Assembly: GCA_038025085.1 (NCBI GenBank)
Contig: CM076143.1
Span: 35,176,501-35,240,500 of the forward strand
Direction: 5' to 3'
Length of the DNA stretch: 64,000 nucleotides
Origin: Tetragonia tetragonoides
Taxonomy: Eukaryota; Streptophyta; Magnoliopsida; Caryophyllales; Aizoaceae
In this document: positions 44,506 through 55,842 of the stretch, piece after piece
Layout: each line of letters begins with the position of its first letter
How positions within the stretch are numbered: position 1 is the stretch's first letter
Translations under genes and position numbers: made by a program
The notes under the pieces: generated by a model
What the model saw: the letters and a program-made list of their open reading frames with translations, nothing else
The model's database searches: none
Told to the model about the DNA's origin: nothing

Positions 44506-47434
44506 CACTAGTGCAGAAACAGCATACTACCACGGGTCAAACACACATACTACTACGGTTCCGGTCCAAGAAGCAACCGTAGTGTTTGCGGCCGACGTAG
44601 TAAGTATATTAATCTACAACGGTTCCTGAATCGTAGTAGAAAGTAATATCTATAACGGTTCTAGCGTGGAACCGTAGTAGTTTGCCGGTTTTTTACCACG
44701 GTTGTATTTTTTACCCGTCGTAGATTCTATACTTACTACTACGGTTGCAAATAAGCACCCGTCGTAGATACTCTTTTTTATCAAAAAAAATATTAAAAAT
44801 AGTTGATCAAATGGTATCATCTGAAAAATACAATACAAAAATATTTATTCATTTAAGATAAAGTTGGTTGCTCGTAACTTTCATATACAACTTATAGTGA
44901 ATAAGATTCTTATAAATAAAAAGTATATGTGAAAGTATAAAATAGTAACTATGCAAAATATAAATAGCTCACCAAGAACATGGCTTTTGAGGGGTCTTGC
45001 AAGTTGCAAGTGTATAAAAAAACCCAAAAGGGATATTATAAAAAGCTAGCAGCAAATACAAATGCACTTTAATTCACCCGCAGAACCACCAAGCAGGAGC
45101 ATTATTGTGAGTTGTGACTATGACGATGTTTATCACAGTTTAAGAAGGCATTATGTGCACTCGTCCTCTATCTGATAAATTAGAGACAACAACAATAACA
45201 ACAACAAAAAGTCAATTCCAAGACTAAATAAATTCAGTAAAAGCATTATATTGTTTTCTCTCGATCCATCACTACTCAAATAAGTAGCGTGTTTACATGT
45301 GAAACTCGAATCTAGAGAGTACCTTATGACACCACATGGGAAGCATGAAAATACGTTGATCGTGAAGCAGCATGCCTTTTCAGCCCTAGAAAAAGAATCT
45401 ACTAGTAGAATAAGATATTAAGAAAGGATGAGAAAGGCAAACTGGAAAGGACTCCAAATCAGAGACATTATAGAGCTAGTAAATAATCCTCCAGCTAAGT
45501 TGCAAGTCAACTTAACTTACTACAGGACAATGCGGAATTTGGAAAACAGAAAACAAACCCCTGGCTACGAGATCTACGGCAACTGGCAACTATGACTATC
45601 CAATTACCAATAAAAGAAATGGATTAGGCCAAGATTTTAATAGCCTTCAACCTTATATCAATTCACTTGACCCCAATCATAAGTGATTAAGTTATACTAA
45701 CATAAGAAAAAAAACACAGTATGATAACTATATGATGTGTATTACTCTGCTGTCTCCTGAAGCAAACATAGCCGCAAGTGAGCAGCAGGAGACAAGGGTT
45801 AAGCTTGAGAAAGACAAAGCATTTCAGGTGTTCTCGGAGTACTACTCCTACTCAAATGAAACCACCACAATGGGAAACTATAAAAATACACTAACTGTAG
45901 TTCAAAATGCTATCTAATTTCCTTGCCTACCAAACATTTGTTCTAACTTTCCAAAATCCGACAATACATCCTGAAGTATATGCATAACAGAAACCTATTC
46001 ATGACAGTCACACAAGCATCAGGACCAGCATTCAGATGGACTAAAGCCTACAGGGCTTTCCTTAGTGGTTACAGGGAAAGACATATAGGCATAAAAGTCC
46101 CAATAAATTCTATATATCTGTGCTTGAACAGGGAGGCAAAAGGCACAAAATTTCACCAAAACCAAAACTCAAATCAACAGTCACATCAGCTCAGGTCATA
46201 CGATTACAAAACAAAGAACCATTCAAATCGGCACAAAAGGCAACAAAATCTAAGCAAAACAGAACAAAGAACTTGAGACCTTCAATTGTCAACGAAACTT
46301 TAGGGTTCGAGCAAAAACTTACAATGCAGCAGCTTCACACCAATCCCTCACAATCCACCAGCTCACAGTCACCTACAATTTCAGTACTAATAAGCGAACT
46401 TCACAATCAACCATAGCTCAATAGGCCTGAATCTTTCCAAGAACAGAACACAATCAATCCCCACAACCAACAGTACCTAAATTTCAGAATGTTTGCAAAG
46501 CACAGTTGACATAGAAGACCAAAAGGAAACCACCAATTTTTGAACCAACAATCTCATTCAGAAAATGAATTCAAAAATTCATCATAAACCCGTCAATTAC
46601 AGCAGAGCAAAATAATACTCAACAAACGCAGAACTAAATCTCAGAACAGTAGCAACTCTTCACAATCAGAACCCAAAAATCTAGATTCAAACGCCAATAA
46701 TTTCAGAACTAAAATAAAGGAAACCATTTTTCACTCGCAATTTCTGTATGCCAAGCTCAATATCAACATACAACATCGCATAAAATTGAACCAGAGAGCC
46801 AAAAATTTGATTTACAACGTACAACAAAATTTCAGCAAAACCCCATCGAAAATAAACATAATAGATCGAACAAGCTAACTAATCAGAAAGAAAGAGAGAA
46901 AATCCCTTACTGACGAGCAGATCGAGGGCTTCGACGAGAAAGAGGAGAGAGAAAGCTCGGGAAGAGAGAGGAACCTCGCGGAGAGAGAAAGAGCGGCTCA
47001 AGCTTTCATGGCTCTTCCTCTCTCAGTGTCGCTATTTCGACCCCTAACCACCGCCATCACCACTGCAGCCCAGAACAACGACGTGAATCTCATAAGAGCT
47101 TCGGATCTGAAATTTTAGATCTTTTTAGGAGAACGGAGTTGAGAATGAAGAGAGTTGTGGACTGGATGTCCCCAGTGAAAGAAGAGAGAGAATGGAGCTA
47201 GCTTGGATCTGATATTTTGGCTAGGGTTTCATGTTTTAACCCAGCCATAAACTACTACGGGTCCTCATCTCACCTGTAGTAGGAAGTAGTAGAAACTATT
47301 ATCTACTACGGTTTCATTTCCAACCGTACTAGATTCAGTTGAAAATACGAAATTGCCACCTCCTTAATAACTACCGCGGTTTAATATGGAACCGTGGTTG
47401 TTTCAAAACGTAGCTTCTCTTTTTTGCACTAGTG
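44506..47434. mobile_element. Non-autonomous CACTA (En/Spm) transposon, 2,929 bp
   Basis: Ends are CACTAGTGCAGAAA and, inverted, CACTAGTGCAAAAA (13 of 14 match), flanked by the 3-bp target duplication CAT (44503-44505 and 47435-47437). Subterminal regions (44525-44775 and 47245-47405) are packed with short direct and inverted ACTACGG/CCGTAGT motifs, the usual transposase-binding arrangement. No transposase gene is present; the interior is AT-rich. Removing it and one CAT restores the reading of the Tat D RT motif, so the insertion is precise. Confidence 0.93.
46900..47225 (-). other. Transcript-leader-like segment inside the CACTA element
   Basis: On the minus strand this stretch is CT-rich like a plant 5' UTR. 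It holds a short ATG frame (MRFTSLFWAAVVMAVV, stop after 32 codons, start about 47096) and a donor-like CGTCA|GTAAGG near 46912. It could be a captured host-gene first exon or the element's own leader. No coding function can be supported. Confidence 0.3.
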
Positions 47435-47437
47435 CAT

Positions 47438-48599
47438 CTACGTAAATTTTAGCCTCTTTATGCATCATATCGTGGAGTAGAGTTGTCACGGTTCTTTGAT
47501 ATGTGGCGCCTGCGTTATTGAGCCCAAATGGCATTACGGTATAGCAGTAAGTGCCCCATTCCATGATGAAAGTGGTTTTATCTTCATCCTCTTTGGCCAT
47601 CAAGACCGGATTGTATCCTGCGTACCCGTCCATGAATGATAGGAGGGCATGTCCAGCGGTATTGTCTACCAGAACATCTATATGGGGTAATGGAAAATCG
47701 TCTTTTGGGCTTGCTTAGTTCAAATCCCTAAAATCCACACACATTCGCACCCGTCCTTCCTTTTTTGGGAGTGGGACGATGTTGGCTACCCAATCAGGGT
47801 ATTTAGCCACTCTTATGAAGCCCGCATCAAGTTGTTTTTGGACTTCCTCTTTGATCTTATGGGCCCATTCTGGTTTCATTATTCTTAGCTTTTGTTTCAC
47901 TGGTTTGCAGTTGGGCTTTAATGGGATGGTGTGCTGGGCAATATTACGGCCTATGCCAGGCATGTCCTTGTAGGACCAGGCGAAAACATCCGTATAGTTC
48001 TTTAGGACTGTTACGAATTGTTCGCGTTCCTTAGAGGTTAAAGACAAGCCTATTTGCACGTGGCGAGGCTCATCATTATTTGCAATATTTATTATCTCTG
48101 TTTCTTCGACTATTGAAGTCTTTTGTTCATGTTCGATTAATGCTTTAATGACTTCTTTTGGCAATCCCGTTATATCTTCTGAATTATTAGCAATGAGGCA
48201 ATCCGAGTAAGCAAAATCGACACTCATAATATTAATAGAAGCGGACCATACATTAATGAGGTCATCACTAATGACCTTAGTAGTAAAAGGAATAGACTGG
48301 GGTGGACTACCCGACACTTCTAGGATCACAGACTCGGAAACAGACTCGGACTCGGAATCAGACTCAAAATTGGGCCTCTCTACAGGACCATTGCGAATCG
48401 TGAACTTGTACTTGGCTCCCTCGACTGGAGTCCACTTCGTCTCGTGCTTCCAGGTGGTGCGGTCGGGATCGATTGGGGCAATCATCTTGGACGGGTCGAA
48501 CCCTTCATTAAAAAGTACAGTAAGGGGAAGCTTGTTTGTTGCCTCGTCGTATTGACGACGTTCTTCGCCAAATAGTAGCCCAAAGTCGTTGGGTGCCAT
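47438..48599 (-). pseudogene. Tat D: pre-RT spacer and RT 5' half
   Basis: Minus strand, one frame with a single stop at 47715. The spacer (MAPNDFGLLFGEERRQ; FESDSESESVSES; EHEQKTSIVEE) leads into KPVKQKLRIMKPEWAHKIKEE. RT blocks follow: ANIVPLPKKEGRVRMCVDFR, HIDVLVDNTAGHALL by homology, MDGYAGYN and CYTVMPFGLNNAGATYQR. It ends at KIYVD, where the CACTA element begins. It is more intact than the A copy here. Confidence 0.9.
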
Positions 48600-49077
48600 G
48601 TCATTAGCCTAATATTTAGTGGATTGATCCTCGTTAGGAGGTATGGGTGCGTCTTCACTCATAGTGAAACAGTCTTGAAATGCCTCGAAGCCTGGAACTA
48701 GGACTCCATTGATCGTGTATGGTTCCGGGAATCCGTAATAGAGTTAGAGGATAAGGATCCATGCTATGTGGAACAGGCTTGTTGGCCGTGCGGGCTCTTT
48801 TCCTAGCTATTTCCTTGGATATGTAAGCTCGGATCTCTTGCCTTGTGGGCTTGTAGCCTAGCCCAAATAGATCATTTTTGATCTTTGTGTTCCAAAAGGA
48901 TTGGGCTACCCTGGGGTGAGGACCTAGAGTGGTGCCTGGAAAATGACCTTGCTTTCTAAGTAGAGCTTTCACATTGAGCGTGAGCTCTATCGATTCTATG
49001 AAGGCTATCTTCTCGAAGCCCCATAACTCTTCATCTTGCTCATTATGCTCTATCTTTAGGACTGGAGCTTTTTCTAT
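48600..49077 (-). pseudogene. Tat D: linker between protease and pre-RT spacer
   Basis: Minus strand. The block at 48972-48655 (MKALLRKQGHFPGTTLGPHP; FGLGYKPTRQEIRAYISKE) parallels C at 40063-40600 and is separated from neighbours by a frameshift and stops. It is a low-information connecting region; no enzyme is encoded. Confidence 0.65.
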
Positions 49078-51376
49078 CTAGGCTATCATGGTATCAGCAC
49101 AGACTTCCAGTGTGGCTCCTGCTAGGGATAGCTTTACCTTTTGGTGAAGGGTCGAGGCTACAGCATTTAGCCGATGCAACCAAGGCCTTCCTAAAAGTAG
49201 GTTGAAGGTGACTGGAATGTCAATTACGTGAAACTGGACCATTTTCTCGATTGGCCCAATATTGATATTCATGGAAAAAGTGCCCAGGTCGTTTATTTTG
49301 GAATTGTCATAAGCCCTTAGCCCTTGTGTGGAGTGCGCGAGATTATTGCAGTCTATTTTGAGGTGTTCAGCGGTCCTCAAAGGGCATACATTTACAGCGG
49401 AGCCATTGTCAACTAAAGTCATGGGGACTTGTCTTTGTTGACAAATTACAGTCAGATAAAGGGCTTTGTTGTGGTGGATACCTTCAGGTGGAAGGTCCTT
49501 GTCAGAAAAGGTGACGGGCGTGGATGACTTTCCTTGGACTAGGAGGTTAACCACATCTTCAGGAGTAGCATTTGGAGAAATGGTGGTTGCATTCAAAGCT
49601 TCTAATACGGCCCTTTTATGAGTGATAGAAGTTGTCAGCAATTGCCAGATGGATATGTCGGCTTTTGTCCTTTGTAATTGTCTAAGGATGTTGGTTCCAT
49701 CATCTTCCTTAGTCACTTCTCTTTGGGTTGGATCCCTATTGGGGATTGTTTCAGGCTCTACGGGTTGGATTTGAGACGGATCCATGTAGATATTTTCGTG
49801 ACTGAACTGGCGTCCTGATCTTGTGAAGTAATTCAGAGCTTTGTCATCTTCCTCTTTCTCATCGTCGGAGATATCATACCAAGCTTTGCCATTTTCTATG
49901 TCGTGGACTTGAGGAGTCAACACATCTTCAGGATCAGTATAAGGCCCATTATCCTCTTCATCACTATCCCAAAGGCCGCAAATGTCCAACGTGGGCCTTG
50001 GGCTTGGGTATGAAGGTATGACCTGCCCAATAGGAGTGATTAGATAGGATGGATCAAACCCTTCTTCTATATCAATGGCAAAAGAGTTCCCAAGGGGATT
50101 ATTATTGATTCTGGGTGGAGGTGCGTCCTTAGGCAATAGTATGGTGCCATTGTAGCACTTTTCGGTATCGTGGCCACGACCCCTGTGGTATTTGCAGAAT
50201 GCGGACTCGTTCCAGTATGGCGACCTTTTCTGTAAGGGTGGATCAGAGGTAGGCCCGATCGGGTGTAGATAGTCTCCTTTGACTAATTTGTCTAGGTCTT
50301 TGACGTAAGGCGTCCCAAGGGGAGTAAACCTTCTTGAACGCCTGTCAAAAATGGCGTTCACTTCATTTCCTCTACTTGTGGAGGCATGATTGGTATTGGT
50401 GTATTTCTTATCCTTATAACCACTTGTGTTATTATTGTAAGTGACCTTGTTCTTCCCCCTTTGGAGTTGGTCATCTTCAATGGCCATTCCTACTTCAGTT
50501 AGTTGGGCGTAAGTGGTTATGGGTTGAAACTTCATGTGCTCGCGATATTCAGATGCCAAGTTCTAGACTAGCATTCTAATTTTATTCCTTTCAGATGGGC
50601 GATCGATCATTTCGGCAACCTTAGTTCTCCATCTTCTCACAAAATTAGTGAATCCATCTTTGTCACCTTGCTTGGTGATATCCAATTCTCTCAATGTCAT
50701 GAGAGGCAAGACATTGTCAGCATATCTCTCGAGGAACAAGGTAGATAAGTCTTCCCACTTCTGCAACTTTTGGGTGGGCAATTTGAAGAACCAGGCCCTG
50801 ACAGCAGGGTCCAGAGTTTGGGGAAAGAGATGAACATATAACTCTTGCTCAATGTCTCTAAGGCCAAATGCAGTGGTAAAAGCCCTAATGTGATCTTGTG
50901 GATCATCGGTTCCTTTGAACGTGAGAACTTCAGGCATGGAAAACTTAGTGGGTAATTTTTCCTTGATCTGGGGACCAATAGCCTTCAGAATTGATGATCA
51001 TGTCATTAAAGACACGGCTCTTGCCTAGAACGGACTCAAGCCTATTCAGCTTAGCTTGGAGTTCTAGGACCTCTTTAGTGGAGGGCTCAGTCTTATCCTC
51101 ATTGGGTGTGGGCTCATCATCGTCCCTAGTAGGGGCATCCAACTTGGAGACACGGGCTTCCATATCAGTGAATCTAGCATTCATGACAACCAACTGGGCT
51201 AAAAGGTCATCCATCTTTTTGTCAGCGGTTCTCTCAGCATCTCCAGACGTAATGGACTTAGGTGAATTAGGTGGCGAGGCTTGAGGTGACAATGGCGGTG
51301 TGCGAAGGTAATCGAGCCAAATGGGGCCCACAAACTGTGCTTGCGGAGAAGTTTCGAACGAAAAATTGCAAATCAA
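49078..51376 (-). pseudogene. Tat D gag-protease
   Basis: Gag begins at 51376 on the minus strand. The N-terminal part has two coiled-coil-like stretches (MDDLLAQLVVMNARF; EVLELQAKLNRLESVL). A one-base shift near 50940 leads to the capsid block (FKGTDDPQDHIRAF, RAWFFKLP, FLERYAD). A stop at 50563 precedes the last 493 codons, which hold the CHHC knuckle CKYHRGRGHDTEKC (residues 122-135), an acidic Pro-rich linker and the aspartic protease (TLVDNGSAVNV, D near residue 384; FNLLLGRPWLH). It ends at 49078. DNGSA in place of DSGA is typical of Tat proteases. Confidence 0.92.
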
Positions 51377-52452
51377 TCACGTTTTGGACTCGTCCCTCTC
51401 CCACTTCCTAGGACCATGATCTTTACTCCTACCAATTCTAGACACTAAAAGGTACGTTTAAGAATATAGGAAATAAATGGAAAACCCCACAGAAGAAAGA
51501 TTTTATTTTTAAAAAAAATGTGGGAAGAGAATCTAGCACTAATCCTCAACACGGTGATTTTTAGGAAAGACGCGATTTCATGTAAATAGCATATTCTAGT
51601 TAATGATCTTTTCGACATTATAGAATTAAAAGAAAATGTACTGTTGACTTGCAAATGGGATAAAATTCCCTAATTTAAGGAAGGAAAATATACTGTTGAC
51701 TCACATATAGAATAAAGTAAGACTCTTTTTTTTTTTTATTTTGTGAAAGATCATTGACGGGAATATATTATTTGCACGCAATCTAATTCATATGGAAAGG
51801 AACGTCTTCCTAATATGGTCACTAGCGTCATCGGAGTCATGCATGGATTCTACTTCCTAAAAAGAAAAGATCCTAGACTCTATTTGTAAACTTGACAAAA
51901 CGCACAAGCAAACAAAAGGGAAATCTTCCCTAACCAGGACTCAATAAAATCCTAAGGGGGGATCTAATCCTAATATTCTATGGAAACAAATCACATAGCA
52001 AGGAAACAATCAATCACAATATAGCAAGTAAATCAATTAGCACCTTGATATGGACTATGGGACTGAATGCAATATTTTGACACAATCTATGGTTGGATAA
52101 GGTAACCCACGACCAGATGGGTTTCGTCATCTATGGGATGCATAATAAAACTAGACGTACCGTTTTACACATCTCGAATGAAAACATGTAAATGCCATGG
52201 GGTGGAACACGACTATGTGCAAAGGTAATTCAGACCTAGTGGGTCACCGGCCTAAGTCATAGACAATGTTCCAAAGGGTAATTCCAGTTTATGGTGTGGT
52301 GATGTCTTTCAATATCTTGCGATGATAACGCATGCAATATGAATGATATGGATGCAAGGCAAAGAAAATAAACATATACGGTAATTGAACCAAATAGCTA
52401 AAATAAATTATTGACATGAATAGGTGTTCAAATTACACTCTCTTGTTAATTA
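51377..52452 (-). other. 5' leader of Tat D
   Basis: About 1.1 kb of non-coding AT-rich sequence between primer-binding site and gag. I see no ORF, repeat array or RNA structure that I can support. Confidence 0.6.
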
Positions 52453-52470
52453 TCCCCAATGAAGTCGCCA
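52453..52470 (-). other. Primer-binding site of Tat D
   Basis: The minus strand reads TGGCGACTTCATTGGGGA, one base inside the LTR terminus; this fixes the 5' LTR at 52472-53980. Confidence 0.85.
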
Positions 52471-52471
52471 C

Positions 52472-53980
52472 TGTAAGAACCCTCGCCTTTCCGGCTCTAA
52501 ATCGATGGTGTTTAGATGGAATTGATGGTTCTTAAATTATACGTCATATGCAATTTAAATTCAATTATAACGAGCAATAATACTTCGCAAGTAATGAAGC
52601 CGCCACCAATTTTTAGGAAACAATTGGAAACCATCAAAGTGCACCCAATTCCTATTGGGAATTGACTCATACCCATGGGGCTAAATATTGAGTTCGGGGG
52701 TGTAGGTACGAAATAAACAAAACGAATCTCATCTAAATCGCCCGAATAAACGGCCTCTACTAAGCCTATCCATGTCAAATATTTATCTATGCTATATGGT
52801 TCCATATAAATCTGGTCGTCCAAGATCCTAAATTAACTAGGTGGGTTAAAGACAACTAAATTACCTATGTTATCACTTTGCACAATTTATATCCAATTTA
52901 TATGCATGCTATTATCAAGAAATAAACAAGGGATAAGAGCAATAATTTAACGCCCAACCTACCACACTTTCCTAAACGCGCCAAGCATTGCACATGCACA
53001 TCAATAGATTTGTAGTAACTTCAAAGGAAGAACAATGCAAAAATATTAACTTTATGCTAAAATAAACCTAGGAGGTTGCTACATGCATGCACAAACTATA
53101 AAAAGATGCAAACTTGCATAAACTAATAAAAAGATGCAAACTTTAAATTAAGCTAATCATGCATAATTAATTACAAGAACCCAAGCATGCAAATTTGTTT
53201 AACCATAATCAAAAGCTAAATAAAACATGATTATTTAAGCAACAAAAAAGAGATTTAATAAAGAATTTAGGCCCTCAAGATGGTTAACCTGGATGTTTCA
53301 TTCGAACGGGACTAGTAGAATTGAAATTGCTCTTCAGTCTTGGGTGCTAGGTTGGGTGCAATGGCTTACTTGAGTCTTCAAAATCTGAATTCTCTATGAT
53401 TTGGGAATATTTGTGCTCTCAATGCTCTCAAAAATATAAACTGATCAACCTCTCTCAAAAGAGGGTGAAAGGGAGTATTTGTAGAGTTTGGGGACGGAAT
53501 TAGGGGCTTAAGGCAAGAAACATAGCGCCAAAACTCGGCCCAGCCAGAAAATAGACCCAGCGGTCAGCCGGAAGGCAGCTGGAGCCCAGCCGCTGCCCTA
53601 AGGACCCCCGCTGTCACGCGTGTGTCGCCGGACTGACGGCGTCAGCCGCTGGGCCCGGAGGCGCGCGCGTGTCTAGGGTTTTTTGACTTTTTGTGCTCAT
53701 TAAATTACGAAATTTCCCTTGGGCTGACCTAGGGGGTCGGGATTGAGCGATTTTGACCCAAATTTTCGAGACGCGATATCTCTTGATCCGAGAACCTAAT
53801 TGAGGCAAGGTCAAAGATGTTGGAATCCTTATATCAAGGGCTAGCCAAAGACTGAAGTTTCAAGGAATTTGGTCTAGACTTCTGAGCAATGTCCATTTCT
53901 ACTTACGTCCATGCTAATCCATTACCATCATCATCGGGCGTTGCGGTGCCAAGGGATGAGAACCGATTAGGGTGTCTACA
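52472..53980 (-). repeat. Tat D 5' LTR, complete (1,509 bp)
   Basis: Runs TGTAAGAACC to GGTGTCTACA on + (TGTAGACACC to GGTTCTTACA in element orientation). It contains AGCGG/CCGCT motifs at 53555-53660, including CAGCCGCTGCC and CGTCAGCCGCTGGG. It is nearly collinear with the fragment at 13503 and more diverged from the LTR at 62420. The right flank resumes the chromovirus 1 LTR. Confidence 0.93.
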
Positions 53981-55842
53981 GGTGGTGGTGGTGATGGGTC
54001 GGGTTATGGGTCCCATGGATGGGTACCCGTGACCTAGACCTAGTTTTGAAGTTAGAGTTTCGTTTTTATAATTTTCGTAATTAATATTTGATTTTCAGTA
54101 TTTTTCGAATTAATGTTGTTATTTTTCTGTACTTATTCGGAATCGAAAATCGGATTTTTAAATGCCTATATTGGTTGAAATAAATCAAGAAATTAAATAA
54201 AATTATCAGATTTATATTTTGTTACTATTTAGATTTTCGTATTTATTTAATACTGATTCGGTAATTGTTTTTAATTAGGACCTAACGAGCAAGCGTGATA
54301 ATCGTCGATTGTTGGAGCATACTTACTGTTTGGTAGCGTTGTAATTGTAAGCGCTCATGCCTACCTTCTTCCAAAGTCTCATCAAAACTATTTTGATGTG
54401 TTATGTGATAATTGGGAATTTGTTGTCAATTTAATATGCAAAGCATGATTAAATTATATCGTCATTATTACGAGAATTATAAAAGCATGTTCACTGCTGT
54501 AATTATGAATTATAATTAGGATGTTGATGTTATCATGTTTTGGAAATTAATTAGTCCTTATGATGATTATTGGACAATTGCGGAATGGTGAATTATTAGT
54601 ATTATTATGCTATAAAATGATTGCTAATTGGTATGGGTACTATTGAGTGCTATTGAGCACCTATATATTATCGTTGAATGTCTTGGATGATTTGTGAATT
54701 TTTGGATATCATATTACCCTGCCGAAGTGCTGCTCAAATTGTGCTAGACATTGCTTGTCATCAACATTGAATTATCGTCGTTATTGAATTAAAGCATGTT
54801 TAATTCTCATCGTATTGAATTATTCATTATTGGCGTTATTTACTATTCATTGTCAAGAGCATGAAATGAATTAGTAAGTCGTGGTCTCGTAGTACCAATA
54901 TGTCAACCAATGCAAATTATGTGAATTGAATTAAATGAGAGTGAGACTTTTAATGGATCCCTAGGAGTAGTCGAGCAATCGGGATTACACCTAATGGTGT
55001 AGTTCAAGGGATGCGTGATTCCCAAGTTACTTATAGACACCTCGTAGTGTGTCTGGGACGGATCATTCCCCATTTATTAAGTCCTCTAGGCTTGTTTATT
55101 ATACTAGAGGTAGTGTGCACACTAGAGTCATTAAGTCCATGGCGTGATTGTATCTTTTGATGAACAGTAAAGGTAAATGCTGTTCTATTCGCTCTCATAC
55201 ATCTCTCTAATCAAGACGGGTTGTCTATGTCGTATTTTGTATGATGATCACTATACAAGAATTGCTTATAAAAGAATGTCGTTATGCGTATGCTTGATTA
55301 TATGCTTATGTGCGTATGCAAATGAATTTCAATGATTCTTCTAAAACCTCAGGTAAGGTTTGCGAAATGTTTTTACTGGGTACGAATGACGTTTATTCAG
55401 TTTATCTAATTTTTGTTTCTCTTTTGTTTCTTTTCTTTTCTTCTGTATTTTGTTTCCGTCACAGAAACCAAAGTGCAGGTTTAGTTGATTGAGGACGTAC
55501 AGCTTGGAAGATAGAGTTGTCGTCGAGTTTTTAGGAACTCTTTCGGGTCAGTTTAGATCGTTGGGATTTTATTGGATTTAGCCTTTGAAGGCAAGTTGTA
55601 ATAAACTGGTTTAATGGTTTTTAGCTCACTATATAGACAACTCTGATATTAACTGTTTTAGATTGTTTAGTTCCTTACTAAGCTCCTTTTGATGCCTAGT
55701 CTTTCTTTCTGCTTAGCATTTACTCCTTAGTGATAAATGTTGTAGTAGCATCCCGTGGGTTTGGGACGGTTCAGTGGTGTTGAGTCGCTCACAAAGACGT
55801 CGATAGTTCCCGGGAAATCATTGTAAATTCGGGGGTGTTACA
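53981..55842 (+). repeat. Chromovirus 1 LTR, right part
   Basis: Begins GGTGGTGGTGGTGATGGG, exactly where the left part (to 13502) stops, and runs collinear with the other chromovirus LTRs to GGGGTGTTACA at 55842. No primer-binding site follows; LINE sequence starts at once, so this is the outer (3') edge of a chromovirus that landed in the LINE. Confidence 0.9.

Larger units (their letters stand above)
13503..53980 (-). mobile_element. Tat-lineage LTR retrotransposon D (nested host of chromovirus 2, Tat C and CACTA)
   Basis: Minus-oriented element reconstructed from collinear pieces: 3' LTR fragment 13503-14744, antisense genes 1 and 2 (25505-28267 and 28764-30319), integrase/RNase H/RT fragments (43941-44505), RT to gag (47438-51376), primer-binding site (52453-52470) and 5' LTR (52472-53980). 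The LTR halves are very similar. The flanks GGTGA (13498-13502) and GGTGG (53981-53985) fit a 5-bp target duplication with one change, and removing one copy restores the host LTR exactly. Assigning 25160-30598 to D rests on strand, gene order and complementarity of the missing parts, so it is an inference. Confidence 0.78.

Noticed and set aside
45980..46416. Two 98-codon frames inside the CACTA element
   Set aside because: Low-complexity Gln/Asn/Lys-rich readings of AT-rich DNA; no transposase motif or second copy to support them.
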